DNA from: Acidobacteriota bacterium
GTDB taxonomy: Bacteria; Acidobacteriota; Blastocatellia; UBA7656
Assembly (NCBI GenBank): GCA_040754075.1
Contig: JBFMDH010000013.1
Location: 1-64,000, forward strand
DNA: 64,000 nucleotides
Direction of reading: 5' to 3'
Shown here: positions 44,116 through 54,137 of the stretch, one piece after another
How the letters are laid out: each line of letters begins with the position of its first letter
Numbering within the stretch: the first letter of the stretch is position 1
Notes under the pieces: model-generated
The model's input: only the letters and a program-made list of their open reading frames with translations
Databases searched by the model: none
What the model was told of the DNA's origin: nothing
Program-made: the position numbers and the translations under genes

Positions 44116-45618
44116 ATGAAGCTCTTTTTAGGTTTAGATATTTCGACAACCGGTGCCAAAGCCTTAATCATTGATGAAACCGGAAACGTCATCAGCGAAT
44201 CAACCACTTCATTAACCCTAGCCAATCTTCGACCGCTGTGGTCGGAACAAAATCCCGAAGATTGGTGGAACGCCATTTCCGAAAGCATAAAGACCTGCCT
44301 GGCACAGAAAAATATTTTAGGAGAACAGATTGTTTCAATCGGTTTAACCGGGCAGATGCATGGATTGGTGTTGCTGGATGAAAAAGGTGAAGTGTTAAGA
44401 CCGGCTATTTTATGGAACGATCAACGATGCAGCGATGAATGTGAGGAAATTCGCCAAAGACTCGGACGGGAAACTTTAATCCAAACCACCGGCAACGAGG
44501 CGTTGACCGGTTTTACCGCTCCCAAAATTTTATGGGTGCAAAACCATGAACCGGAAATTTATCGGCGAGTGAAACAAATCCTGTTACCCAAAGATTATGT
44601 TCGTTACCGATTGACCGGGAAATTCGCGATGGATAAAGCCGACGGTTCAGGCACCATCCTGTTTGATTTAAAAAATCGCAACTGGTCAGAAGCGGTTTTA
44701 AAAACCTTGAATATTCCAAGTGAATGGTTGCCTCCAACCTTTGAAGGTCACGAAATCACCGGCGAGGTTTCAGTCGATGGCGCAATCGCAACCGGATTGA
44801 ATGCCGGGACTCCGGTTGTAGCCGGAGGCGGCGATCAAGCCGCCCAGGCTGTTGGCGTGGGAGCCGTACAAAGTGGCATCGTTGCCTTGACATTGGGAAC
44901 CTCTGGAGTGGTGTTTGCTTCGACCGATGCGCCATTTATTGAACCCGAGGGTCGCCTCCATGCGTTTTGCCATGCCTTGCCCAACCGCTGGCATTTTATG
45001 GGGGTGATGCTCAGCGCCGCCGGCAGTTTCCAATGGTTTAAAGATACCTTGGCATCTGAAGTTTCATTTTCCGAATTGACTGAAAGAGCATCCGAGATTC
45101 CTGCGGGAAGTGACGGCTTAATTTTCCTGCCTTATTTAACCGGCGAACGAACGCCGCACCCAGACCCCTTCGCCAGAGGCGCATGGATTGGACTCACGAT
45201 TCGCCATCACCGCGCTCACTTAACGCGAGCCGTGATGGAAGGCGTAGGTTTCGGGTTGCTGGATAGTTTTTCATTGATTAAAAATGCCGGATTGGAATCC
45301 ATCGAACAGGTTCGCGTTTCGGGCGGTGGCGCAAAAAGTCAACTTTGGCAGCAGATACTTGCGGACCTATTTGGCGTTGAACTCGTCAAGGTCAATACCA
45401 CGGAGGGCGCAGCCTATGGCGCGGCGTTACTGGCGGGTGTCGGTTCAGGTTTCTGGGCTGATATTCAAATCGCCTGTAGTGAAACCATTAAAATCATTGG
45501 GAAAACCGAACCCAATCGTAAAAATGAAACGGTGTACCGTGAACTGTATGGGTTATACAAAAATCTCTATCCGATTTTAAAACCGACATTCGATGGTTTG
45601 TCTCTGCTTACCCACTAA
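44116..45618 (+). CDS. xylB: Xylulokinase
   Basis: 500 residues. FGGY carbohydrate kinase: N-terminal LGLDISTTGAKALIID phosphate loop, GLTGQMHGLVLLD (xylulokinase signature), LWNDQRC, the catalytic Asp in GGGDQAAQAVG and the C-terminal VSGGGAKSQLWQQI. The QMHG motif separates xylulokinase from glycerol and rhamnulose kinases. It phosphorylates D-xylulose for the pentose phosphate pathway. No xylose isomerase or transporter gene is adjacent, so it is a stand-alone gene. Confidence 0.9.
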   Translation: MKLFLGLDISTTGAKALIIDETGNVISESTTSLTLANLRPLWSEQNPEDWWNAISESIKTCLAQKNILGEQIVSIGLTGQMHGLVLLDEKGEVLRPAILWNDQRCSDECEEIRQRLGRETLIQTTGNEALTGFTAPKILWVQNHEPEIYRRVKQILLPKDYVRYRLTGKFAMDKADGSGTILFDLKNRNWSEAVLKTLNIPSEWLPPTFEGHEITGEVSVDGAIATGLNAGTPVVAGGGDQAAQAVGVGAVQSGIVALTLGTSGVVFASTDAPFIEPEGRLHAFCHALPNRWHFMGVMLSAAGSFQWFKDTLASEVSFSELTERASEIPAGSDGLIFLPYLTGERTPHPDPFARGAWIGLTIRHHRAHLTRAVMEGVGFGLLDSFSLIKNAGLESIEQVRVSGGGAKSQLWQQILADLFGVELVKVNTTEGAAYGAALLAGVGSGFWADIQIACSETIKIIGKTEPNRKNETVYRELYGLYKNLYPILKPTFDGLSLLTH

Positions 45619-45625
45619 CATAAAA

Positions 45626-45656
45626 AGGCGAAGGTTATTGAAATAACCCTTCGCCT
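45626..45656 (-). terminator. Terminator of the YkvA gene
   Basis: AGGCGAAGG-TTAT pairs with ATAACCCTTCGCCT (one bulge). On the minus strand it is followed by TTTTTATG, so it mainly serves the minus-strand YkvA gene; the plus strand lacks T. Confidence 0.7.
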
Positions 45657-45675
45657 CAAAAACTTAAAACCGCCT

Positions 45676-46110
45676 CTATTCATTAACAACTTTGGCATCG
45701 GAGACGACGGTTAAATTCGCTTTGGCGCGTGGTTCAATTCGTCCATGTAACACATTTTTTATTCTTTCGGGCAAAAAGAAAGAGGCGACTCGCGAAAGAT
45801 TGGAAACCAGTTCTTTGACATCGTGTGTGCCACGCCAATGTTCCATAATAATATTGCGGTCAGCGCGATTCAATAATCGTAATACGGCTATTCCAATCAG
45901 ATAAGAATCATCGACCAATCCGATAAAGGGAATAAAATCGGGAATGACATCAATCGGCGCTATGACATAAACAATGGTTCCCGCAACGATGGCTTTATCT
46001 GCGGAAGAGACCCTGGGGTCTCTCAATAACTTCAATAACAGTTTTAATAAATTAGGAATAAAAAGTAGCAATTCTTTCATCCGTTTTTTCATTTTTCGGC
46101 GTTCGGTCAT
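45676..46110 (-). CDS. YkvA-family membrane protein (DUF1232)
   Basis: 144 residues. The DUF1232 core IVAGTIVYVIAPIDVIPDFIPFIGLVDDSYLI is a hydrophobic pair of helices with two conserved Pro and Asp. The N-terminus is basic and the C-terminus polar. Family function is unknown; it is an inner-membrane protein. GGGAGA lies about 7 bases before the ATG. No partner is evident. Confidence 0.87.
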   Translation of the reverse strand: MTERRKMKKRMKELLLFIPNLLKLLLKLLRDPRVSSADKAIVAGTIVYVIAPIDVIPDFIPFIGLVDDSYLIGIAVLRLLNRADRNIIMEHWRGTHDVKELVSNLSRVASFFLPERIKNVLHGRIEPRAKANLTVVSDAKVVNE

Positions 46111-46224
46111 CTAAATCTCCCTCATCCAGGTTAAAATTGTTGGCGGCTTCATTCTATGAAGCCGTTACATTTGCGTCAATTTGAAACCGTAAAAGTGGAA
46201 AAAGTTGTAAGTAAAAATAAAAAT

Positions 46225-46245
46225 GGTGCGGTCAAAAACCGCACC
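46225..46245 (-). terminator. Terminator of the 269-residue exported protein gene
   Basis: GGTGCGGT and ACCGCACC form a perfect 8-bp stem with a 5-base loop. On the minus strand it continues ATTTTTATTTTT, and it lies 38 bases after the gene's stop. Confidence 0.8.
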
Positions 46246-46282
46246 TCAATTGTTGTAGTTCTCAAACGTTGATGGGAATTGA

Positions 46283-47092
46283 TTAAAACTCGTCTGACTG
46301 GAAAGCGGTTTCAAATTGCATTTCATCCTTTTCGGTATCACTCTGTCCATTCACCCGATAAACCACTTTCGCGGTTTTTAATTTCTTGATTTCATTTGTC
46401 ACCCGGGCATTTTTAATTGCTTCAAAATTACAGTTTTCCAGTTGTTTAAAGGCTTTCTGCAATTCGCGCTTGATAATCGGACTCATCACATAAACAAACT
46501 GGTAATCGGGTTTTGCCATCACCTCAGTTGCTTTAACTTCGATGGGCAGAGTTAAGACTGGCGTTGGCACTTGCGGCGCTTTGGCAATCGTTACGGTTTC
46601 AGCCATTCTTCTATGAACGCTTCTTCTAGGTAAAGGGCTTGCAGGAACCTTAACCGTGCGAGTGGTCGGCACGGCGGCGGCTTCATCAGTATTTTCCTGC
46701 GGTTTGGGTTTTTCAACCGGGTCAGCTATCTGATTGCCCTTCTCTTTTTCATTATCCTTTGGTCTGGGTTTCGGCATCGCTGGGTCAGCAATTTCATCAA
46801 AGGGCACAACTTTTTTCTGGGTGGCATTGCAGGCAATTTGCGGACGACAGTTGTTTTCATTCATCTGCCGGTCGATTGCCGGGGAGAATAACTGCTCGCC
46901 AATAAGACTTAAATTTGACATCAAGGCGGGATTGTAAAAACATCCGATGGTTCCGGTAATCCGCATCCAGGATGAAACCACGGTTCCCACACCCAGATTA
47001 TACCCGGCTAGCCTTAAAGAGATGGGCAATGCCACACAGCTTAACATCAATATCATCAAGACAGGGGTCTTCTTTTTTAATAAATACTTCAT
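46283..47092 (-). CDS. Membrane-anchored protein of unknown function with Pro/Lys-rich linker
   Basis: 269 residues, AAGGAG 6 bases before the ATG. N-terminal hydrophobic segment (about 10-27), then a short region with four Cys (GCFYNP, NNCRPQIACN), a long Pro/Lys/Glu linker (PKPRPKDNEKEKG, PVEKPKPQEN), and a C-terminal domain of about 75 residues (DYQFVYVMSPIIKRELQKAF). The layout recalls TonB-like or periplasm-spanning proteins, but no domain was recognised. Monocistronic. Confidence 0.6.
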   Translation of the reverse strand: MKYLLKKKTPVLMILMLSCVALPISLRLAGYNLGVGTVVSSWMRITGTIGCFYNPALMSNLSLIGEQLFSPAIDRQMNENNCRPQIACNATQKKVVPFDEIADPAMPKPRPKDNEKEKGNQIADPVEKPKPQENTDEAAAVPTTRTVKVPASPLPRRSVHRRMAETVTIAKAPQVPTPVLTLPIEVKATEVMAKPDYQFVYVMSPIIKRELQKAFKQLENCNFEAIKNARVTNEIKKLKTAKVVYRVNGQSDTEKDEMQFETAFQSDEF

Positions 47093-47255
47093 GTTGTTCT
47101 CCTTTATTGACCCAGAAATCGGCTGTTAAAGATTGATACCTCAAAAAACGACCTATTTCAACCAAAGTTCCTTTTTTATCAATTAAAATCTATCGTTTTC
47201 TATCACTTAATTACGCCGTGTAAGTGTAGACAGAATGCAAAAAGTTGCAGAGAAA

Positions 47256-47290
47256 AATCCTCTGTCGTAAAAAAAATGCGACAGAGGATT
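47256..47290 (-). terminator. Terminator of the ruvB gene
   Basis: Perfect 12-bp stem AATCCTCTGTCG / CGACAGAGGATT with an 11-base loop beginning 4 bases beyond the ruvB stop; the minus strand continues TTTCTCTG after the stem. Confidence 0.75.
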
Positions 47291-47294
47291 TTAT

Positions 47295-48350
47295 TTAAAA
47301 AAGATTTCGTTGGTTTGGGGATTCCGATTGCGATTTATACGGAAATCCGAAGTGCTCATAAACCGCCTTTGTCGCCACCCGTCCGCGCGGCGTTCGATCA
47401 AGAAAACCTTTCTGAATCAAATACGGTTCATAGATTTCCTCAATTGCATCCTTCTCTTCGTTGATTGCCGCAGATAACGTTCCTAACCCCACAGGCCCGC
47501 CATTGAATTTTTCTATGATGGTTCTAAGCAATTTACAATCGACCTCATCGAGTCCATAAATATCGACTTCCATCTGATCCAATGCAAGCGCCGCAACCTG
47601 CGCCGTAATAATTCCCTCAAATTTTACTTCAGCAATATCACGGACTCGGCGTAATAATCGATTGGCAATTCGCGGTGTACCTCTTGACCGTTTGGCAATC
47701 TCAACGGCACCTTCCGATTCAATGTGAACCTCCAACACCTCAGCCGAACGGGTGACAATCTCAACAATATCTTCGTCTGAATAAAAATTCAGATGCAGCG
47801 GAATCCCGAACCTGGCGCGCAGTGGTGCGGTCAATAATCCTGCTCGCGTGGTCGCCCCAACCAGGGTAAATTTAGGCAAATCAATTTTAATTGAGCGGGC
47901 AGACGGACCTTGTCCAATAATGATGTCGAGTTGGTAATCTTCCATCGCCGGATAAAGTATCTCTTCAATCGCCGGATTGAGCCGGTGAATCTCATCAATA
48001 AACAGGACATCGTTATCCGCTAGATTGGTTAAAATCGCCGCCAGATCACCGGCTTTTTCGATAACCGGCCCGGAGGTGCTTTTAATGTCGCTGCCCATCT
48101 CATTGGCAACGATATTGGCAAGCGTGGTTTTTCCGATTCCCGGTGCTCCATAAAGCAAAACGTGGTCGAGTGCCTGAGCGCGTTTGCGCGCGGCTTGAAT
48201 AAAAATCCCTAAATTTTCTTTGGCTTTTTTCTGACCGATATATTCTCGCAGCCATTTCGGTCTGAGGCTTAATTCAATTTGCTGCTCGTCGCCACCATCC
48301 GAAAATCCTGAAACCAACCTTCCTTCGTTCAAGGTGTTCTCTTCTGTCAT
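47295..48350 (-). CDS. ruvB: Holliday junction branch-migration helicase RuvB
   Basis: 351 residues. AAA+ motor: Walker [10 protein letters not shown] (68-76), Walker [10 protein letters not shown], sensor GATTRAG, and the Arg-rich [18 protein letters not shown], then the winged-helix C-terminus ([16 protein letters not shown]). The hexamer drives branch migration with RuvA. ruvA and ruvC are not next to it. AGGAG is present upstream of the ATG. Confidence 0.96.
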   Translation of the reverse strand: MTEENTLNEGRLVSGFSDGGDEQQIELSLRPKWLREYIGQKKAKENLGIFIQAARKRAQALDHVLLYGAPGIGKTTLANIVANEMGSDIKSTSGPVIEKAGDLAAILTNLADNDVLFIDEIHRLNPAIEEILYPAMEDYQLDIIIGQGPSARSIKIDLPKFTLVGATTRAGLLTAPLRARFGIPLHLNFYSDEDIVEIVTRSAEVLEVHIESEGAVEIAKRSRGTPRIANRLLRRVRDIAEVKFEGIITAQVAALALDQMEVDIYGLDEVDCKLLRTIIEKFNGGPVGLGTLSAAINEEKDAIEEIYEPYLIQKGFLDRTPRGRVATKAVYEHFGFPYKSQSESPNQRNLF

Positions 48351-48427
48351 TATTTTTCTCCTAGATTCATTTATTGGGTTCGGAGTTTTCTATTGAACTT
48401 TATCACATCTTGTCGAAAGTAAAAATT

Positions 48428-49063
48428 ATGTTAGAGTTCAAAAGAATGGCAATTACAAGGTACTGGCGTTCACGCTGGTGGGCGGAGACCCTCAAACCAA
48501 AAGCCCAACAAATTGCGGCACACCCGCGTGCCGAGGGGTTTGTTTTCTTCCTTGAACTTGCCGGCATCACCCTGTTTCCAATTCCCGTTGCGCTCATTCT
48601 GGTCGCCCTGGTGACCGCGGCTCCCCGCAAATGGTTTCGCTTTGCATTGAGTGCCAGCGTCGGCTCAATCATCGGTTCCATCATTCTCTATTTAATTGGC
48701 AGTCTATTTTTTCAATCCATCGGCGAAAAGCTGATTCATTTGTATGGCGCTTCTGAAAAATGGATGAGCCTAACCGATAAGTTTGATGGACATTTCGGTA
48801 TCACTTTTATTTTGGTAGCCGGGATGACTACCGGATTTATGCGTATCGCCTGTATTGCCGCAGGGTTTTCGGGATTAAATCCAATTCTCTTTATTATGTT
48901 GCTCGCCATCAGTCGCTCGGTTCGTTTCGTTGCCGAATGCGGCTCGATTAAATATGTCGGTGATCGCGTGCAAACCTTTCCCAAACACTACTACAAATAT
49001 GGCGTCATTGGCGTTGGGGTTTTGGTGCTGGTCACCCTCGCGATTCTCACCTTTATAAATTAA
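48428..49063 (+). CDS. YqaA/VTT-type membrane protein
   Basis: 211 residues from ATG 48428; ATG 48446 is also possible. About five transmembrane segments. The re-entrant-loop segment ITLFPIPVALILVALVTAAPRKW and FILVAGMTTGFMRIACIAAGFSG match the DedA/YqaA (VTT) family, which handles lipid or small-molecule transport. The start is weak, without a clear ribosome-binding site. Confidence 0.75.
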   Translation: MLEFKRMAITRYWRSRWWAETLKPKAQQIAAHPRAEGFVFFLELAGITLFPIPVALILVALVTAAPRKWFRFALSASVGSIIGSIILYLIGSLFFQSIGEKLIHLYGASEKWMSLTDKFDGHFGITFILVAGMTTGFMRIACIAAGFSGLNPILFIMLLAISRSVRFVAECGSIKYVGDRVQTFPKHYYKYGVIGVGVLVLVTLAILTFIN

Positions 49064-49143
49064 TTTGCGGTCAAGCGATCAAATGAAATCCATCAATCAT
49101 CAAAAAGCCGGTTTGGTAATTTCAGTTTCAAGGTGGAGCAGTA

Positions 49144-49698
49144 ATGATTAATCGAGAAAACCGGAACGACTATTTATACGCAACTCGTGAAAACTCTTAT
49201 GAACAACTTAATCTTTCTTCAAACCTTTCAATTCAGGAAAGAATAAAAAGTATTGGGCTAGACAAAATCACTTTTTACCTCGATCAATTTTTTCGCATAC
49301 CGGGAACCAATATTCGATTCGGCTTAGACCCAATCATCGGATTTTTCTTCCCAATGGCAGGCGACACAGTGACGACATTGATGTCGATTTATATTGTGCT
49401 TCGTTCGATTCAATTCGGGTTGCCTAAAATCGTCATCGGGCGAATGATGTTCAACGTCGCATTGGATTATCTGGTTGGCAGTATTTCGATTTTTGGCGAT
49501 CTTTTCGACTTTGGGTTCAAAGCCAATAGTAAAAACTTAAAACTGCTTGAACGCTTCGCCAAACCTGATGCGCGCGCCAACTGGACGGATTGGCTCTGGA
49601 TGTTTATGCTCATTGGTCTTTTGGTAAGCGCGATTGCTTTCTGGTTGTGGTTCATCTTCTGGTTATTTCAATCTGTCAATAATTCTCTATACGGTTAA
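49144..49698 (+). CDS. DUF4112 membrane protein
   Basis: 184 residues, AAGGTGGAG before the ATG. DUF4112 core: LDPIIGFFFPMAGDTVTTLMS, with two predicted helices, then FDFGFKANSKNLKLLERF and a C-terminal transmembrane helix (LIGLLVSAIAFWLWFIFWLF). Function unknown. It ends 3 bases before the secernin-like gene and may be co-transcribed with it. Confidence 0.85.
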   Translation: MINRENRNDYLYATRENSYEQLNLSSNLSIQERIKSIGLDKITFYLDQFFRIPGTNIRFGLDPIIGFFFPMAGDTVTTLMSIYIVLRSIQFGLPKIVIGRMMFNVALDYLVGSISIFGDLFDFGFKANSKNLKLLERFAKPDARANWTDWLWMFMLIGLLVSAIAFWLWFIFWLFQSVNNSLYG

Positions 49699-49701
49699 TC
49701 T

Positions 49702-51006
49702 ATGTGCGACACCTTAGTAGCTCTGCAAAACCACACGAACGATCATTCGGTATGGTTTGCCAAAAACAGTGACCGCGAACCCGGCGAAGCCCAAGCCATT
49801 GAACATCATCCGCAAACCAATCATGCGTCAACGCGAAAACTGCAATGCACTTATATTGAAATTCCCGCGGCTGAAAAAACCAACGAAGTTTTAATCTCTC
49901 GTCCGGTGTGGATGTGGGGCGCAGAATTTGGCGCTAATGAATACGGCGTCACCATCGGCAATGAAGCGGTGTGGACGAAAATCCCTACGGAAAAAATCGG
50001 TTTAACCGGAATGGATTTGTTGCGGCTGGCAATTGAGCGAACCGTTACGGCGCGCGAGGCATTGGAACTGATTACAGACTTCATTCAACGTTACAATCAA
50101 GGTGGGGCATGTGGCTTTCGCAATAAAAATTTTCGCTATCACAATTCATTCATCATTGCCGACCCGCAAGAGGCTTGGGTGCTGGAAACCGCCGGGAAAT
50201 TTTGGGCAGCCGAAAAAGTCAAAGGAATTCGCACGATTTCCAATTGCCTGTCTATCGGCAAAGCATTTGATTTAATTGCCGATGGCGCGTTTTCTTATGC
50301 AAAACAGAAAGGCTGGTGTAAATCGACAGCCGATTTCGATTTTGCCAAATGTTTCGGCGACCCGATATATCGAAAACTATCCGGCGGGGTCGAACGAAGC
50401 AGTTGTACTTTTCGCAACCTGTCATCAGTTAATGGATTGCTGAGGCGCGAAGATTTTTTCGCAACCCTTCGCAATCATAATGGTCGCGCGCCGCAAAATG
50501 GCTGGCGAATGCGTATGCCTTGCGCTCACGCTTCGATACAACCGACTCGCCGCGCCGGACAAACCACGAGTTCAATCGTCAGTTGTCTGAACCCTTCTCA
50601 AAACCTACATTGGCTCACCGGAACATCATCTCCCTGTCTATCGGTTTTTAAACCAATGCGACTCAGACAAGGAATCATTCAAACCGGTAAACCGCCGCAA
50701 ATTTCTTATGACACCGATAGCCTCTTCTGGCGACACGAACGGTTGCACCGTCTGGTTTTACGAGATTACGAAAATTTAAAACCGGTCTTCGATGACGCAA
50801 GATTGGCTCTGGAAGCCAGTTTCACGACATTACCCGCTCAAGCGTTTACGCCGGAAATATGCGCCAAAACCTGGCAACAGCATTTTGATAATCTTAATGA
50901 TTGGATAAATCAAATTGAAAAGGCAGGAATAAAAAAGCAACGGCTTTCAATGTTTCAAAGATATTGGGCGCAACAGGAAAAATTGGACGGGATGCCTGCA
51001 ACTTAA
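49702..51006 (+). CDS. Secernin-like C69-family peptidase
   Basis: 434 residues starting MCDTLVAL, so the N-terminal nucleophile would be Cys2, exposed by removal of Met. KNSDREPGEAQ (about 22-32) is the family substrate-site segment, and VTIGNEAVWTK and NCLSIGKAFD follow. Secernins and C69 dipeptidases are Ntn hydrolases. Peptidase activity is not shown; the substrate is unknown. It follows the DUF4112 gene by 3 bases. Confidence 0.8.
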   Translation: MCDTLVALQNHTNDHSVWFAKNSDREPGEAQAIEHHPQTNHASTRKLQCTYIEIPAAEKTNEVLISRPVWMWGAEFGANEYGVTIGNEAVWTKIPTEKIGLTGMDLLRLAIERTVTAREALELITDFIQRYNQGGACGFRNKNFRYHNSFIIADPQEAWVLETAGKFWAAEKVKGIRTISNCLSIGKAFDLIADGAFSYAKQKGWCKSTADFDFAKCFGDPIYRKLSGGVERSSCTFRNLSSVNGLLRREDFFATLRNHNGRAPQNGWRMRMPCAHASIQPTRRAGQTTSSIVSCLNPSQNLHWLTGTSSPCLSVFKPMRLRQGIIQTGKPPQISYDTDSLFWRHERLHRLVLRDYENLKPVFDDARLALEASFTTLPAQAFTPEICAKTWQQHFDNLNDWINQIEKAGIKKQRLSMFQRYWAQQEKLDGMPAT

Positions 51007-51047
51007 CCCCACCCATCAAAATTCAAACGCAATAGGTGCGAGTATTT

Positions 51048-52709
51048 TTATACTTCAACCACTACCGGAAGAATCATGGGTCGCCGCCCGGTCTTCTTTT
51101 GGATAAATCGTTTCAAGGCAATGCGGGTTTTTTCTTTGATAATCGCCGGGTCTATGCGTTCTTCGTGACTTGCCGCCGTTACGGTCTCAACAATCAAATC
51201 TTTCAATTCCTCTAATAAGCTTTCCTCTTCAGCGGCATCAATGAACCCCCGCGTAACGATTTCGGGTTCAGATTCCATTTCGCTGGTCGAGGGGTTAATC
51301 GCGACAACCGGCACGACAATGCCGTCATAAGAAAGATGCCTGCGGTCGCGTACCACCAAATCATCCACTTCGCCGTATGATTCATCAATCAGCGTCCGAC
51401 CGACAGGTTCTTGCGCGACAACCTTGGCGCTGGTTTCGTCAAGCGCCAACACATCTCCGTTTTCGATGATAATGATATTGCGCGGTTCAACGATTCCCAG
51501 TGTTTCAGCCCATTCTTTATGGCGATAAAGTTGACGATATTCGCCATGAATCGGAATTAAAAATTTCGGGCGGACGGCTGCAATCAAAATCTGCAAGTCT
51601 TCCTGACTGCCATGTCCTGAACAATGTACGCGGGCTTGCGAACTATCAATGACCTTTGCCCCGCGTTTATAACAATGTGAAATCAACCGCGAAATCGCCG
51701 CTTCGTTTCCGGGAATAATTCGCGAAGACAAAATCACCATATCATCCGGTTTGACCGCGATGTTTTTATGTTGGTCGGTTGCCATGCGCATCATTGCCGA
51801 CATCGGATCAGCCTGACAACCGGCGGTTAATAACACAACCTGATCGTCATCCATTTGTCGCGCTTCGGCAGGTGAAATGAAAATGCCATCGGGAACATCC
51901 AATTGCCTGTAGCTGTCGGCAGTATCTACGTTCCGCAACATGCTTCGCCCCAGCAAACAAACCTGGCGTCCGGATTCCTGCGCTAAATCGAGAATAATTT
52001 GAATGCGATGAACCGATGTAGTGAAACAACTGACAATGATTCGTTTATCGGTTTCCGCAAAAATATTTTCCAGAGCCGGAATCACCGCTCGTTCCGATTG
52101 CGTTCTTCCGGGGCGTTCGGCATTGGTTGAATCGGCAAACAGCGCCAGCACACCGTTATCGCCATAGGTGGTGAGCCTTTTCAAATCGATGGTTTCACCG
52201 ACGACCGGGGTATCATCAACTTTGAAATCACCTGAATGAATAATTACGCCTACCGGTGTAGTAATGGCAACCGCTGTGCAAGACGTCAGGCTGTGGGATA
52301 CGTGAATCCATTCGATTTCAAAATTGCCAATCGAAATTTTTTCGCGGGGTTCGACTGCATGAACCGTGGTGTCATTAATCAACCCGTGTTCCACCAGTTT
52401 GTTTTCAAGCAAAGCCAGGGTAAAGTGTGTGCCATAAACCGGCACATCAATTTCTTTAAGTAAAAACGGAACCGCGCCGATATGGTCTTCGTGACCGTGG
52501 GTCAGGATAATCGCGGAAATTTCTTCGAGATAATTATCAATAAAGGTGAAGTCGGGAATGATGATGTCAACACCGGGAAGGTCTTCGTTTGGAAACGACA
52601 TGCCGGCATCAATGATGATGATTTCGCTGTCGTAACGAACCGCCATCATGTTCATTCCAAAATGCCCTACCCCGCCAAGCGGAATGATTTCTAATTTACT
52701 GTCGCTCAT
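51048..52709 (-). CDS. rnj: Ribonuclease J
   Basis: 553 residues. Metallo-beta-lactamase fold with the HGHEDHIGA motif (His71-His76), the beta-CASP domain (CFTTSVHRIQIILD, GRSMLRN) and the C-terminal domain. It is a 5'-3' exo- and endoribonuclease of mRNA turnover and rRNA processing. The first gene on the minus strand before it in order is rsmA, 91 bases upstream, so a shared transcript is possible but not shown. Confidence 0.93.
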   Translation of the reverse strand: MSDSKLEIIPLGGVGHFGMNMMAVRYDSEIIIIDAGMSFPNEDLPGVDIIIPDFTFIDNYLEEISAIILTHGHEDHIGAVPFLLKEIDVPVYGTHFTLALLENKLVEHGLINDTTVHAVEPREKISIGNFEIEWIHVSHSLTSCTAVAITTPVGVIIHSGDFKVDDTPVVGETIDLKRLTTYGDNGVLALFADSTNAERPGRTQSERAVIPALENIFAETDKRIIVSCFTTSVHRIQIILDLAQESGRQVCLLGRSMLRNVDTADSYRQLDVPDGIFISPAEARQMDDDQVVLLTAGCQADPMSAMMRMATDQHKNIAVKPDDMVILSSRIIPGNEAAISRLISHCYKRGAKVIDSSQARVHCSGHGSQEDLQILIAAVRPKFLIPIHGEYRQLYRHKEWAETLGIVEPRNIIIIENGDVLALDETSAKVVAQEPVGRTLIDESYGEVDDLVVRDRRHLSYDGIVVPVVAINPSTSEMESEPEIVTRGFIDAAEEESLLEELKDLIVETVTAASHEERIDPAIIKEKTRIALKRFIQKKTGRRPMILPVVVEV

Positions 52710-52799
52710 AGGATTTTCGTTTTAATTATTGTGGAAAGGCTTTCCTAATCTTCTTTTATAACTCCGGGTTCTCAATACAGAGTCCAAGTATAGCAATCC

Positions 52800-53660
52800 T
52801 TATGAAGGGTTCCTAATCATTGTGGTGAATAATGCCTGGTACAGTCTCTCAAAATCTTTCAGCGATAAAGTTTCGGCTCGACGTTGCGGTTCAATGTCGG
52901 CTTCCTTTAAGGCGCTGAGAATTTCCGAATGAAAATGTAAAGTGGAAGCCGCCGACTTTAAATTATTCAAAATGGTTTTTCGCCGGTGAGCGAATGCCGC
53001 GCGAATCAGAGCAAAAAACCTGGCATTATCCTGAACCTCAACCGGAGGTTGTTTGCGAATCTTTAAGTGTAAGAGCGCCGACCAGACACCGGGAACCGGA
53101 CGAAAGGATTGCGGAGATACCCGAAATAATTTTGTCGCCTCTGCATGATATTCGACAAAAACCGTAAGATAACCGTATTCCTTATTCCCCGGAGTCGCGG
53201 TGATACGGTCAACCACCTCTTCCTGTAACATCAAAGTCAAATCCGAAATTTCATTGCCGAGATTCAGCAATCGTTCGAGAATCGGTGTCGAGATGTAATA
53301 GGGCAAATTCGCAACCACCCGAACTCCAGGAAAATCTTTCTCATCCGCATTCAGTTTTTTCCATTCGTCAATCGCCTCTGAAATTAACTGCTGCCAGGCG
53401 ATTTTCAAAGCATCGGCTGCCACCAATTTGAATCGTTCACCCCGGAATTGGGATTGCAGGATTTGAATGAAGCGTTGGTCGATTTCTACAGCTACGAGGT
53501 AGCCACAGGTTTTTAAAAGCAACCCGGTAATCGCGCCTTCTCCGGGGCCGATTTCGATAATAATATCGCGACGGGTCGCACCAACCTGTTCAACGATTCG
53601 TTGAGAGATACCGGCATCAACGAGAAAATTTTGCCCTAAACTTTTCTTCGCTTTAATCAA
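52800..53660 (-). CDS. rsmA: 16S rRNA dimethyladenosine transferase
   Basis: 286 residues from TTG 53660, placed immediately after the stop of the deaminase gene (TAG then TTG), so translation is coupled. KsgA/RsmA: SLGQNFLVD, SAM loop IEIGPGEGAIT, and the catalytic NLPYYIS. It dimethylates two adjacent adenines near the 3' end of 16S rRNA. No ribosome-binding site is needed for the coupled start. Third gene of tsaD, deaminase, rsmA. Confidence 0.93.
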   Translation of the reverse strand: MIKAKKSLGQNFLVDAGISQRIVEQVGATRRDIIIEIGPGEGAITGLLLKTCGYLVAVEIDQRFIQILQSQFRGERFKLVAADALKIAWQQLISEAIDEWKKLNADEKDFPGVRVVANLPYYISTPILERLLNLGNEISDLTLMLQEEVVDRITATPGNKEYGYLTVFVEYHAEATKLFRVSPQSFRPVPGVWSALLHLKIRKQPPVEVQDNARFFALIRAAFAHRRKTILNNLKSAASTLHFHSEILSALKEADIEPQRRAETLSLKDFERLYQALFTTMIRNPS

Positions 53661-54128
53661 CTATTTTTTCGACTCACTTCTTGAGATGAAATACGTTTTA
53701 TTTAATTCGTAGGCTTCGTGCTCGCATATGCCGATGTGAACTGCAATTCCCGCATCCCGCAACTGCTGAATTCCCTTTCCTGAAACCCGTGCATCATTGT
53801 CAATGATGGCAATGAAGGCGCGAGCGATACCGGCGTTAATCAAAGCATCGGTGCAGGGCGGCGTTCGTCCCCAGTGGCAACAAGGTTCAAGGCTGCAATA
53901 GAGCGTCGCGCCTTTGGCAAGACTTCCGGCGTTATCGATGGCTACGATTTCGGCATGTTTTAAATTGGAGAATAAATGAAAACCTTCGCCAACAATTTCA
54001 TCGCCGTTCACCAGCACTGCACCAACCATCGGGTTGGGAAACGCCAAACCTTCACCTTGTCGCGCCAGTTCAAGCGCTCGATTCATAAAAAATATATCTT
54101 TATCTGAAATAATATTTATATCTGTCAT
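53661..54128 (-). CDS. Stand-alone RibD-type deaminase domain
   Basis: 155 residues. Cytidine-deaminase fold with zinc site His58 in HAEIVAI, Cys83 and Cys92 in EPCCHWGRTPPC, Glu60 as proton shuttle. The TPPCTDA and VSGKGIQQLRDAGI segments are those of the RibD deaminase domain (riboflavin step 2). The reductase domain normally fused to it is missing, so it would be a separate deaminase or act on another pyrimidine. It lies between tsaD and rsmA with small gaps. Confidence 0.82.
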   Translation of the reverse strand: MTDINIISDKDIFFMNRALELARQGEGLAFPNPMVGAVLVNGDEIVGEGFHLFSNLKHAEIVAIDNAGSLAKGATLYCSLEPCCHWGRTPPCTDALINAGIARAFIAIIDNDARVSGKGIQQLRDAGIAVHIGICEHEAYELNKTYFISRSESKK

Positions 54129-54137
54129 TTGAGAAAT

